Positions 1 through 6,476 are shown, counted from the stretch's first letter. The stretch: DNA of 9,181 bases from Gammaproteobacteria bacterium (GCA_003645395.1 QNFC01000053.1:1-9181); one strand, 5' to 3'. The notes: generated from the letters alone by a model not told the origin. Numbers and translations: made by a program.

Positions 1-1031
1 AGACGAGCAACCGGGGTAATCGCGCCGGTACGGCCCACCTGCACGTCAATGGCCAGCAGCTCCGTCACCGCCTCCTCGGCGGGGAATTTACGCGCAATCG
101 CCCAACGCGGCGCCCGCGCGACCTGGCCCAGTTCGCGCTGCCAGTCACGCCGGTCAACCTTGAAAACCACGCCGTCAATTTCGTAGGGCAATTCTGGCCG
201 ATCAAGAGCCATCTGCTCATAATATTCGAGGCACTCCGCTAGACCATTGACGCGCCGCACCAACGGCGACACTGGCAAACCCCACTCAGTCAGCTGCATC
301 AAGACCTCGTAATGAGATGCGGGCAACTCACCGCTATGCTCACCCCAACCGTAACAAAACAAGGTAAGGGGCCGCCTGGCAGTGATGCGAGAATCCAGCT
401 GACGCAGACTACCCGCAGCAGCGTTGCGGGGATTAGCAAACGTTTTTTCACCGTCAGCGACCTGACGAGCATTCAATGCTTCAAATCCGGCTCGGGTGAT
501 AAACACTTCACCCCGCACCTCCAGCAGTGCCGGCCAACCGCTACCTTTTAACCGCAGCGGCAATGCCCGCAACGTGCGGATATTCGCTGTTACATCCTCA
601 CCTGTCGTGCCATCACCACGAGTCGCCGCGGTAACTAACTTGCCCTGCTTGTAGCGCAAACTGATCGCCAGACCATCGAGTTTTGGTTCTGCAACATAGG
701 GAATAGGCTGTTCACCCAATTCCAGCCCCAGCCGCACCCGGCTATCAAATTCAGCCACCTCAACATCTTCAAAGGCATTACCCAGAGAGAGCATGGGCAC
801 CGCATGGCGCACTTTCTCAAACGCATCCAGTGCTGCCCCACCCACTCGCTGGGTCGGCGAATTATCATCAGCGTATTCTGGATGACCCTCCTCCAGCTTT
901 TGTAACTGACGAAACAGAAGGTCATACTCAGCGTCCGGCACCTGCGGATCATCATGCAGGTAATAGGCACGGTTATGCTCTTCCAGCAGCACGCGCAGCC
1001 TTTCGATCTGGTTAAGAATCGTTTTCCCCAT
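1..1031 (-). CDS. ligA: NAD-dependent DNA ligase LigA, N-terminal part (cut by window edge)
   Basis: Seals nicks in duplex DNA during replication and repair, using NAD+ to form a ligase-AMP intermediate. About 343 residues are visible, translated from the minus strand. They include the Ia domain with YYLHDDPQVPDAEYDLL near residue 23, then SPTQRVG and VPMLSL. The adenylation motif is EPKLDGLAISL with nucleophile Lys117. Further motifs are TRGDGTTGED (138-146), EVRGEVF with Glu175, NPRNAAAGSLRQLD (200-213), IDGVVFKV with Lys291, and APRWAIARKFPAEE with Lys315. These match the E. coli catalytic residues in order and spacing. The sequence runs off the edge at VGRTGAITPVAR, the start of the OB fold, so the zinc finger, helix-hairpin-helix and BRCT domains are not seen. 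The start is the ATG at 1031-1029, giving MGKTILNQIERLR. Its Shine-Dalgarno sequence is weak and the frame stays open upstream, so the exact start is less certain than the identity. No zipA lies immediately upstream, unlike many gammaproteobacteria. Confidence 0.97.
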   Translation of the reverse strand, partial: MGKTILNQIERLRVLLEEHNRAYYLHDDPQVPDAEYDLLFRQLQKLEEGHPEYADDNSPTQRVGGAALDAFEKVRHAVPMLSLGNAFEDVEVAEFDSRVRLGLELGEQPIPYVAEPKLDGLAISLRYKQGKLVTAATRGDGTTGEDVTANIRTLRALPLRLKGSGWPALLEVRGEVFITRAGFEALNARQVADGEKTFANPRNAAAGSLRQLDSRITARRPLTLFCYGWGEHSGELPASHYEVLMQLTEWGLPVSPLVRRVNGLAECLEYYEQMALDRPELPYEIDGVVFKVDRRDWQRELGQVARAPRWAIARKFPAEEAVTELLAIDVQVGRTGAITPVAR

Positions 1032-1303
1032 TAGCAGTTCAATATTTATTAGTAGAAATTTAGTGGCAACACAGCGGGCACCCGATCGCCTTAATCAAAC
1101 CTCAACCAACGACTAGCCGAAGCTCCCGAGGCTGATCAACAAGATTGAGATTGGATAAACATATAGGATATAGGCGTTATTCTGTGGGAGCTGAGTCGCA
1201 CCAAATCTAAGTGCCGCCTGAGTCAATTTAAAGCCCGAAGCGTTCCGACTTCAAATTGGCAGTCGCTATGGTTAAAATCTCCAGTTTTTAACATGGAAAT
1301 CAC
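1032..1303. other. Intergenic region between divergent ligA and queF
   Basis: These 272 bases contain no convincing coding sequence. The region must hold the promoters of ligA (leftward) and queF (rightward). It includes a tandem 7-base repeat, ATATAGG twice, at 1161-1174, and a distant 7-base inverted pair, AGCTCCC at 1121-1127 and GGGAGCT at 1186-1192. I see no convincing sigma70 promoter for ligA and no recognisable preQ1 riboswitch before queF. Confidence 0.6.
1250..1278 (+). promoter_or_regulatory. Candidate sigma70 promoter of queF
   Basis: A -35-like TTCAAA at 1250-1255 (4 of 6 consensus bases) lies 17 bases from a -10-like TAAAAT at 1273-1278 (5 of 6). Transcription would start near 1285 and give a leader of about 20 bases, which just fits the ribosome binding site (TGGAA at 1293-1297). 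A leader this short leaves no room for a riboswitch. This is pattern matching by eye only. Confidence 0.35.
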
Positions 1304-1672
1304 ATGACCCAATCAGCTATCGACCTGCTGGAAACCTTCCCCAACCCGACACCCGAGCGGGACTATATCATTAAGATCAGGGCACCCGAATTCACCTGTC
1401 TCTGCCCCAAAACCGGGCAACCGGATTTTGCCACCTTACACCTTGAATATGTGCCCGACGCACGCTGTGTCGAACTCAAAGCACTGAAGCTCTATATCGG
1501 CTGGTATCGTGACCAGGGGGCTTTTCATGAGGCCGTGACCAATCAGATTCTGGATCATCTGATTGCGGCATGCCAACCACGGCGGATGCAATTAACCGCA
1601 GAATTCGGTGTACGTGGCGGCATCTACACAGAAGTCACCGCCAGCTATGAGCAACCGCGACTAAACCCCTGA
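1304..1672 (+). CDS. queF: NADPH-dependent 7-cyano-7-deazaguanine reductase QueF, short form
   Basis: Reduces preQ0 (7-cyano-7-deazaguanine) to preQ1 with NADPH in the cytoplasm, the last free-base step before queuosine is inserted into tRNA. The 122-residue protein has the family core in full. EFTCLCPKTGQPDF (29-42) carries the expected catalytic Cys34 and Asp41. The QueF substrate motif is VELKALKLYIGWYRDQGAFHE (56-76) with His75 and Glu76, and FGVRGGIYTEV (101-111) is near the C-terminus. It is a single-domain enzyme of the Bacillus YkvM type and shorter than the roughly 165-residue Bacillus protein. It is not the two-domain type of about 280 residues known from E. coli. The ATG at 1304 is preceded by GGAA at a plausible distance. 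The gene is divergent from ligA and converges on mshN with 8 bases between stop codons, so it is probably transcribed alone. Confidence 0.96.
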   Translation: MTQSAIDLLETFPNPTPERDYIIKIRAPEFTCLCPKTGQPDFATLHLEYVPDARCVELKALKLYIGWYRDQGAFHEAVTNQILDHLIAACQPRRMQLTAEFGVRGGIYTEVTASYEQPRLNP

Positions 1673-1680
1673 AAGGGCGC

Positions 1681-3087
1681 TTAATCCGGTATCGACACAC
1701 CTAAATAGGACTGGCTAACCCGGCGACGTTGCTCAGCGTAGGCCTGTCGCTGGCCGTCGGAGACGCGCATAAAATGGCGGAACGCGTTGCGCGCCCGGCC
1801 TTGCTCGCCCAACGCCCACCACGAAATCCCAGTATTAAAGGAAATTTCGGGCATATCAGGTCTAAGCTGCCGCGCCTGATGAAACGTGTCAATGCTGGCG
1901 CGGAAATCCCCCGCCTGCTGCTGAGCCATTCCCAGGTACAGCAGAGTCATCACGTCACTAGAATTCAGGTCACTTGCCCGGCTCAGCGAAGCAATGGCCA
2001 GGCGCCACTGTTGCAAGTTAAACCGTGCAAACCCAAACCAAAAACTAAAACCGCTATCTAAACTCACCTCATCAACGGTGCCAAACAAGCGAACACTCTG
2101 CTCGTAATCACCGCTACGCGCCAAAAGCCGGGCCTTTAACAGAGTTACCTCCCGTGTGTCCGTTTTCACGACCGCGAGTTTCTTTAATGCGACAGCATAG
2201 TTACCCGCAGTCTCTGCAGCTAATGCCGAACGCACTGCTGCTGCAGTATTTACAGAAGGCCTGGGGTGCTTGCTGGCATTACTGGTCCGCGGCGCGGTTG
2301 GTTGCTTAACAACGACAACCACCTCTTTTACTGGCGTCCCCTGCTGTTTGGCCGGCCCAACCTTAACAGCGACGACTGCCTCTTTCACCCCGGCGCCCGA
2401 CTCACTACCGTCCGTCAAGCTCGCCACTGATTCCCCGCTTGAAAGGTCCGACAGCTCTGACTGCACCCGTGTCTCGCTACTTAACGCGGCAGACTCGGCG
2501 GCGGTTAGCGCTGTTATCCCTTCAACACCGTCAACCGATGGCCTGGCAGCAGTTGAACTATTAGTCGATTCAACGGCGCCCATGGTCAAAGTAGCCACCG
2601 TATCTGCCGGCAACTGTTCTGCCTCGGTGAGGCTATCAACACTGTCAGTGCTAACAGAAACAGTGACAACAACCTCTGGTTGAACAGCCTCATCATCAAC
2701 CACAGTTAGCTGTGCAACTAATCCGGACGAATCACTGAAACCGGGCTCTATCACTGCCACCGTCAATTCGGCCACGCTTACGCTCTCACCCGATTCAGTT
2801 AATGCGTCAATTTGCCGGGAAATCGTTGTTAAGGAGGGTTCAGTATTAACCGTAACCGAGACAGGGTTAACTATTTCCGCAGTCGAATCTGCCGTTACTG
2901 GAATTGTCGACCTGGAACTCACTACCCACCACGCAACGGCAATGGCAATTAACACCAACCCAACAACAATAATTTTCGAAACCAACGGGGTTCCCCGCGG
3001 CAAACTCAGCGCTTCCGTTGGCTGGCTGCCTGCCGACTCTACCTGAGCACCCTCCAGCCCTTTTAAAGCATCGTCAATGATACTCAT
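1681..3087 (-). CDS. mshN: MSHA biogenesis protein MshN-like, membrane-anchored TPR protein
   Basis: Accessory protein of MSHA pilus assembly; its precise biochemical role is not established. The 468 residues comprise a short cytoplasmic N-terminus (MSIIDDALKGLEG), one transmembrane helix at about 37-57 (VSKIIVVGLVLIAIAVAWWVV), a long periplasmic linker and a C-terminal TPR domain. The linker, about 64-284, is low-complexity, acidic and rich in Ser, Thr and Val. The TPR domain spans about 285-455, with clear repeat units at 315-342, 380-412 (LGMAQQQAGDFRASIDTFHQ) and 413-444. The linker contains a 19-residue-spaced repeat, VKEAVVAVK then VKEVVVVVK. The ATG start follows mshM by 39 bases and lacks a strong Shine-Dalgarno sequence. 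Family assignment rests on architecture plus position directly after mshL and mshM, the classical msh order. It is the last msh gene here; in Vibrio mshE would follow. No intrinsic terminator is visible. Confidence 0.78.
   Translation of the reverse strand: MSIIDDALKGLEGAQVESAGSQPTEALSLPRGTPLVSKIIVVGLVLIAIAVAWWVVSSRSTIPVTADSTAEIVNPVSVTVNTEPSLTTISRQIDALTESGESVSVAELTVAVIEPGFSDSSGLVAQLTVVDDEAVQPEVVVTVSVSTDSVDSLTEAEQLPADTVATLTMGAVESTNSSTAARPSVDGVEGITALTAAESAALSSETRVQSELSDLSSGESVASLTDGSESGAGVKEAVVAVKVGPAKQQGTPVKEVVVVVKQPTAPRTSNASKHPRPSVNTAAAVRSALAAETAGNYAVALKKLAVVKTDTREVTLLKARLLARSGDYEQSVRLFGTVDEVSLDSGFSFWFGFARFNLQQWRLAIASLSRASDLNSSDVMTLLYLGMAQQQAGDFRASIDTFHQARQLRPDMPEISFNTGISWWALGEQGRARNAFRHFMRVSDGQRQAYAEQRRRVSQSYLGVSIPD
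2305..2388 (-). repeat. Imperfect 57-base direct repeat inside the mshN linker
   Basis: Two 27-base segments at 2305-2331 and 2362-2388 encode VKEVVVVVK and VKEAVVAVK. They differ at a handful of bases and lie exactly 57 bases (19 codons) apart, so they keep frame. This looks like a small internal duplication within the low-complexity periplasmic linker. Confidence 0.6.
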
Positions 3088-3126
3088 AGTCTTAGCTCAA
3101 CTCGTTGTCGAAAGATGCTCACCAGG

Positions 3127-4047
3127 TTAACCAGAACCGTACTCTATTTCCCGCGAAGCTCTACGCACGTGGCCTACGGTTACCTTTGGTGCGAACCCGG
3201 CAAACGCTGCCAAAATCGCTCGACCGCACAATAAATTAATGCGCCGGGGAATGCCCCCAGACAAACGGTACAGCCACCAATGGGCGGGGGAAGTAAACAG
3301 AATGCCCTTGTTGCCACTTTGGCTGACAAGACGATGATTCACGTATTCCCGTGTTTGCCGACGGCCCAAAGGCTTCAGGCGACATCGAACAGCAATTCGC
3401 TGGCGTAGCTGGCGCAGGTCGCGACGCGAAAGAGTATCGTCAAGTTCCGGCTGACCGACAAGAATGATACTCAGCAATTTCTGCTTACTTGTTTCAAGAT
3501 TGGTCAACAACCTGACCCCCTCGAGCACTTCCGCAGGCAAACGATGGGCTTCATCAATGATTAGCACCACTTGCCGGCCGACCTTCGCCTCTTCTAACAG
3601 GATCCGATAGAGCTCTTCAACCAGATAATGGTTATTACCCGACCGGGGCTGCACACGTACACCTGTTAAATCGTAGATGACGTTGACCATCAAATAGCCA
3701 AAATCTTGTGGCGGATTAAGCAGGTAAGCAGTTTTCACTGTATCCGTGGCAGAAAAATCGCTGAGAATTTTCCTACATATCAGTGTCTTGCCAAGCCCCA
3801 CTTCACCGGTGAGCACTGACAGAGCCCCCCCCATCGCCGCGTATTCCAGCTGGCGGATATTCTCAATATGCTGAGAGGAAGCGTAGAGGTAATCAAGATC
3901 GGGCGTAATCTTAAATGGGTCTTCGACCAGGCCCATCGCCTGATAGATGTGATCTGGGCGTAATAGCGACCCAGCTACGTTCGGGGGTTCAACACGCACC
4001 TCGGCCCGTTTGGGTAGATCCGAACTCGGCGGCGCCGAAACTACCAT
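3127..4047 (-). CDS. mshM: MSHA biogenesis AAA+ ATPase MshM (ExeA/GspA-like)
   Basis: Predicted ATPase of the ExeA family, which in related systems helps place or assemble the secretin at the peptidoglycan. The 306 residues contain the family opening MGLVEDPFKITPDLDYLY (38-55). Walker A is GEVGLGKT (81-88), Walker B is VVLIIDEAH (160-168) with Asp165 and Glu166, the sensor 1 region is IILVGQPEL (194-202) and the sensor 2 region is GGIPRRIN (264-271). No transmembrane helix is visible, unlike full-length ExeA, so this is the short cytoplasmic type. The ATG at 4047 overlaps the mshL stop by 7 bases (ATGGTAG) and is preceded by GAGGAAGAG at suitable spacing, which argues for this start. It adds about 32 residues ahead of the usual family N-terminus. 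Translation is probably coupled to mshL. Confidence 0.88.
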   Translation of the reverse strand: MVVSAPPSSDLPKRAEVRVEPPNVAGSLLRPDHIYQAMGLVEDPFKITPDLDYLYASSQHIENIRQLEYAAMGGALSVLTGEVGLGKTLICRKILSDFSATDTVKTAYLLNPPQDFGYLMVNVIYDLTGVRVQPRSGNNHYLVEELYRILLEEAKVGRQVVLIIDEAHRLPAEVLEGVRLLTNLETSKQKLLSIILVGQPELDDTLSRRDLRQLRQRIAVRCRLKPLGRRQTREYVNHRLVSQSGNKGILFTSPAHWWLYRLSGGIPRRINLLCGRAILAAFAGFAPKVTVGHVRRASREIEYGSG

Positions 4048-5612
4048 GCGTATTGCTCTTCCTCGACTTCAATATATTCCGCCACCGGGGTGATCATTAT
4101 TACCAGCTCAGTTCTTGCTTTCTCAGTCACCGTGTCACGAAACGCTGCCCCGATCAGCGGCAAATCACCAAGGACAGGAACACTGTCCACCGTTTCCCGA
4201 TCGACATCCTGAATCAACCCACCGATAACCGCGGTTTCACCGCTTCTGACTCGCGCTACCACGGTCGTCTGCTTCACATCCACAATCGGCGGTCCAAAAT
4301 CCTTATCGAGAACAATATTACCGTCCTTATCTGTGAACGGTGTCGGTACCAGACCCACCTTTTTGGTGATCACCGGCGAGATTTCCAGCGTGATCCAGCC
4401 ATTGGCAGATATATGCGGCGTAACCTGCATTACCAGCCCAATGGTAGCGCTACGCTGCTCGAACGTTGCGCCCTGCCCTGCGTTTTGACTGGAAGAAGGA
4501 ACGGCTCCTTCTGTGAGGACATAATAGGGTTCGTCCTGAGCCACACGTATCTGTGCCGTCTGGTTATTAATCGCCTTCAATCTTGGTTGCGAAACAACAT
4601 GCAAATCACCCTGTCTCTGCAATGCCTTAACAATCGCACGGGTATCACCGTCAACACTAACGTGAAACAACGTGCCAGGCCCTCCGCCACCCAAAATCTG
4701 TGTCGCACCGCTCAACGCATTTTTTCCAAGGTCGAAGCGACCGATGCTCAGCAAGTCAGGAGCAACCCAGTCGATCCCGAGTTGTGTATTGTCAGTGAGT
4801 TCGACCTCAACAATTTCTACCTGAATACTGACCTGTCGCATACTGCCGAGTTTCACTCTGTGCAGATAATTTTCTATGTCTTGCACAGCCCGCTTACCGG
4901 CCGTAACCGAGACAAAGCCTGCAGTTCTATTCGCAACCACCCGACCTTCTTCGCCCACCAGCTGACCCAGTTCTTCGAGTAACTCCTCCCAGAAATCGAT
5001 TTTATTTTCCTGCTCGACCGAAAACTCGTTCGCAGCTGAACTCTCAGATGAATCGCTACCACCGCTAATCCCAAACTCACCGGACTGGTTTTCCGAATCA
5101 CTACTGCGGATCAGACGCAAGTAATCCACGTCAAACGAGCGAGTAATTTCCCGGCGCACGCGGATCAAACCGTTGTTAATTTCCCACCCATAATCAAAAG
5201 CATCGAGTATTGCATCCAGCGCTTGTTTCAACCTCAGGTCGGTAAAATCAACCGTCACCTTGCCCTCTAATTGACGGTCGAGCACCAGATTGAGCCTATT
5301 ATCGCGAGCGAACAGGCGCAATGCGTCAGCCACCGGCACCCCAACTGCATGAAAGCTATACCGGGAGTCAACCACCGGCACCGGCATTTGCATCATTCTC
5401 TGTAGTTGCCCCTCCCGCTCGGCCACCGGCACGATAACCGGAGGCGGCAGCTCCTCTGCCGCCGGAACAACCGGCTCAACAGGGGAAGGTTCGGCTTCGG
5501 CAACAGGAGGCGTCGCTGAAGTGCATGACCAAAGCGGCAGGCAAAGAATCGCTACAACACTTAGTCGACGCAACACAGCTAAAGAGGGGGCTGGACTAGT
5601 CATGGAATACAT
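4041..5612 (-). CDS. mshL: MSHA pilus secretin MshL (outer-membrane lipoprotein)
   Basis: Forms the outer-membrane channel through which the MSHA pilus passes. The 523 residues begin with a lipoprotein signal, LRRLSVVAILCLPLWSC, with lipidated Cys30, followed by a Pro/Glu-rich tether (35-63). A secretin N-terminal (STN/N0-type) domain lies at 86-152 (FHAVGVPVADALRLFA, then LEGKVTVDF). Next come a Ser/Gly/Asp-rich stretch at 169-196 and an N1-like domain at about 202-253 ending VSVTAGKRAVQDIENYL. The secretin core is at 259-510, with VSQPRLKAINNQTAQIRV, VIGGLIQDV, SVPVLGDLPLIGAAFR and ELVIMITP. Length and order fit MshL/PilQ-like secretins. The ATG at 5612 has AAGG four bases upstream; an ATG three codons later is the alternative. 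A 210-base gap with a candidate promoter precedes it, and its 3' end overlaps mshM. Confidence 0.93.
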   Translation of the reverse strand: MYSMTSPAPSLAVLRRLSVVAILCLPLWSCTSATPPVAEAEPSPVEPVVPAAEELPPPVIVPVAEREGQLQRMMQMPVPVVDSRYSFHAVGVPVADALRLFARDNRLNLVLDRQLEGKVTVDFTDLRLKQALDAILDAFDYGWEINNGLIRVRREITRSFDVDYLRLIRSSDSENQSGEFGISGGSDSSESSAANEFSVEQENKIDFWEELLEELGQLVGEEGRVVANRTAGFVSVTAGKRAVQDIENYLHRVKLGSMRQVSIQVEIVEVELTDNTQLGIDWVAPDLLSIGRFDLGKNALSGATQILGGGGPGTLFHVSVDGDTRAIVKALQRQGDLHVVSQPRLKAINNQTAQIRVAQDEPYYVLTEGAVPSSSQNAGQGATFEQRSATIGLVMQVTPHISANGWITLEISPVITKKVGLVPTPFTDKDGNIVLDKDFGPPIVDVKQTTVVARVRSGETAVIGGLIQDVDRETVDSVPVLGDLPLIGAAFRDTVTEKARTELVIMITPVAEYIEVEEEQYAW

Positions 5613-5699
5613 GAAACCTTAAGTAACAATATGATCGCCACCAGCCCGGGTTAGCAGGTCTGGTTAATTTAAACTCGCACAACTTATAGCTAACGATCA

Positions 5700-5727
5700 A
5701 CTATATAGCCTATCTATTTAAATTCAA
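5700..5727 (-). promoter_or_regulatory. Candidate sigma70 promoter for mshL-mshM-mshN
   Basis: On the minus strand a -35-like TTGAAT (5727-5722, 4 of 6 bases) is separated by 16 bases from a -10-like TATAGT (5705-5700, 5 of 6). Transcription would start near 5693, giving an mshL leader of about 80 bases. A perfect 8-6-8 palindrome covers the -35 box and spacer, which would suit operator control. Seen by eye only. Confidence 0.4.
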
Positions 5728-5733
5728 ATAGAT
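5712..5733. repeat. 22-base perfect inverted repeat overlapping the candidate mshL promoter
   Basis: Arms ATCTATTT (5712-5719) and AAATAGAT (5726-5733) are perfect reverse complements around a 6-base centre, AAATTC. The site overlaps the -35 box and spacer of the candidate leftward promoter. It could be an operator. It is not followed by a T run on either strand in a way that suggests a terminator. Confidence 0.6.
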
Positions 5734-5758
5734 TTCTAAAAAAACAAAATCCTAAACC

Positions 5759-5787
5759 AATCAAATTTCTTATCGACAAATTCGATT
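5759..5787 (-). repeat. AT-rich hairpin downstream of mshK
   Basis: On the minus strand AATCGAATTT (5787-5778) can pair with AAATTTGATT (5768-5759), ten pairs with one G-U, around a 9-base loop. A T-rich run follows only after about a dozen bases. It might weakly attenuate read-through from mshK, but the stem is AT-rich and the spacing is wrong for a standard intrinsic terminator. Confidence 0.35.
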
Positions 5788-5791
5788 AAAA

Positions 5792-5813
5792 GTTAATAGG
5801 ATTAACAATTAAT
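5792..5813. repeat. Array of alternating TTAAT / ATTAA half-sites
   Basis: GTTAAT-AGG-ATTAAC (5792-5806) is a perfect 6-3-6 palindrome. It overlaps a second palindrome, ATTAA-CAA-TTAAT (5801-5813). The result is three inverted half-sites at a constant 3-base spacing, just downstream of the mshK stop codon. AT-rich DNA produces such patterns easily. Confidence 0.4.
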
Positions 5814-5822
5814 GACACACCC

Positions 5823-6476
5823 CTAACGGGCTAGCGGAACACTGAAACTACCCGTGGGACCGGAAATTCTCACCTTACGTTCAGCTATCGCGGTCAAGGT
5901 GTAATTTTTGGCCACTAATTCTTTCAACTGCTGCTGCTGGGCGCTAGAAAACCCAGTCCGGTTAATAAATCTTTTGCTCGCCAACACCGCATCACCCTGA
6001 GTGCGTACCTGGCTATTGATCAAGGCGTATTTTTGCCCATCTCGAACCAGAATAGCGTTCAAAGAGAACAGCCTTTGCGGATTTATCGGCTTGGCAACCA
6101 CCACTGTGTGAGCGCCTATAGACACTTCTACAGAAGATTTAGCCGCCACCTCGTGGCTCGGCTGACGGGGATCATCGCCAAACAGAAAAGGATTGCGCCG
6201 ATAACTCCCACCACTAAAAAACTGATGGCGGAACACCGCTACCTCGGCCATATCGAACTGCTGAACTACCGGAGATGCCTCTTTTACAGAAGGATTGGCT
6301 TTCGAATTCTGACTCGATACAGGAGTGCTTGCACGACTACTGACAACGGCTTTCTGCTTGCCTGTTGAAGTACCCATTAACGGTAGCGCAATATTACGCA
6401 CGCAAAACAGGATCGCCACCAGTGATAGCACACCGACAAACCACGGCTTCTGTAACCAGACACGGATACGCTGCAT
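5823..6476 (-). CDS. mshK: MshK-like pilus biogenesis protein, enlarged
   Basis: Probably the PilP-like periplasmic component that links the inner-membrane complex to the secretin; the role is inferred mainly from position between mshJ and mshL. Starting at the ATG at 6476, the protein has 217 residues. There is one N-terminal membrane helix at about 13-30 (FVGVLSLVAILFCV) and a Ser/Lys-rich linker. RRNPFLFGDDPRQPS (about 93-107) resembles the DPTRP-type motif of MshK/GspC-like proteins. The compact C-terminal domain (about 133-215) reads LFSLNAILVRDGQKYALIN, later VRTQGDAV, and ends KVRISGPTGSFSVPLAR, the pattern of a small beta domain. Classical MshK is about half this length. A TTG at 6485 would add three residues and is the furthest upstream start before an in-frame stop; neither start has a good ribosome binding site. 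The stop codon is TAG. Confidence 0.62.
   Translation of the reverse strand: MQRIRVWLQKPWFVGVLSLVAILFCVRNIALPLMGTSTGKQKAVVSSRASTPVSSQNSKANPSVKEASPVVQQFDMAEVAVFRHQFFSGGSYRRNPFLFGDDPRQPSHEVAAKSSVEVSIGAHTVVVAKPINPQRLFSLNAILVRDGQKYALINSQVRTQGDAVLASKRFINRTGFSSAQQQQLKELVAKNYTLTAIAERKVRISGPTGSFSVPLAR

Larger units (their letters stand above)
5613..5822. other. AT-rich, palindrome-rich gap between mshK and mshL
   Basis: These 210 bases hold no gene. They are clearly richer in A and T than the flanking genes. On the minus strand, in order of transcription, they contain a cluster of short TTAAT/ATTAA inverted repeats (5792-5813), an AT-rich hairpin (5759-5787), a T-rich run, a 22-base palindrome (5712-5733) and a candidate promoter for mshL (5700-5727). 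The roughly 80 bases before the mshL start are otherwise unremarkable. Confidence 0.7.

Noticed and set aside
635..970. Minus-strand frame of 111 codons and other frames within 312-1015
   Set aside because: They overlap ligA in other frames; ligA motifs are continuous across the region.
1121..1192. AGCTCCC / GGGAGCT inverted pair as insertion-element ends
   Set aside because: Seven-base arms 58 bases apart with no flanking duplication or transposase; expected by chance.
1256..1278. TTGGCA with TAAAAT as the queF promoter
   Set aside because: The spacer is only 11 bases, too short for sigma70; the TTCAAA box with a 17-base spacer is preferred.
1667..1677. CCCT-GAA-AGGG mini-hairpin as a terminator between queF and mshN
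   Set aside because: Only four base pairs and no T run on either strand.
2270..2683. Plus-strand frame of 137 codons rich in Ser, Thr and Val
   Set aside because: It mirrors the low-complexity linker of mshN on the opposite strand; the composition is a by-product of that linker.
3915..4982. Long open frame of 355 codons on the plus strand
   Set aside because: It lies wholly antisense to mshL and mshM, both unmistakable. Its protein is rich in Arg, Cys and His with no domain pattern, as expected of a shadow frame.
5759..5787. Intrinsic terminator after mshK
   Set aside because: The stem is almost all A-T pairs and the T-rich run starts about a dozen bases too late. Kept only as a repeat.
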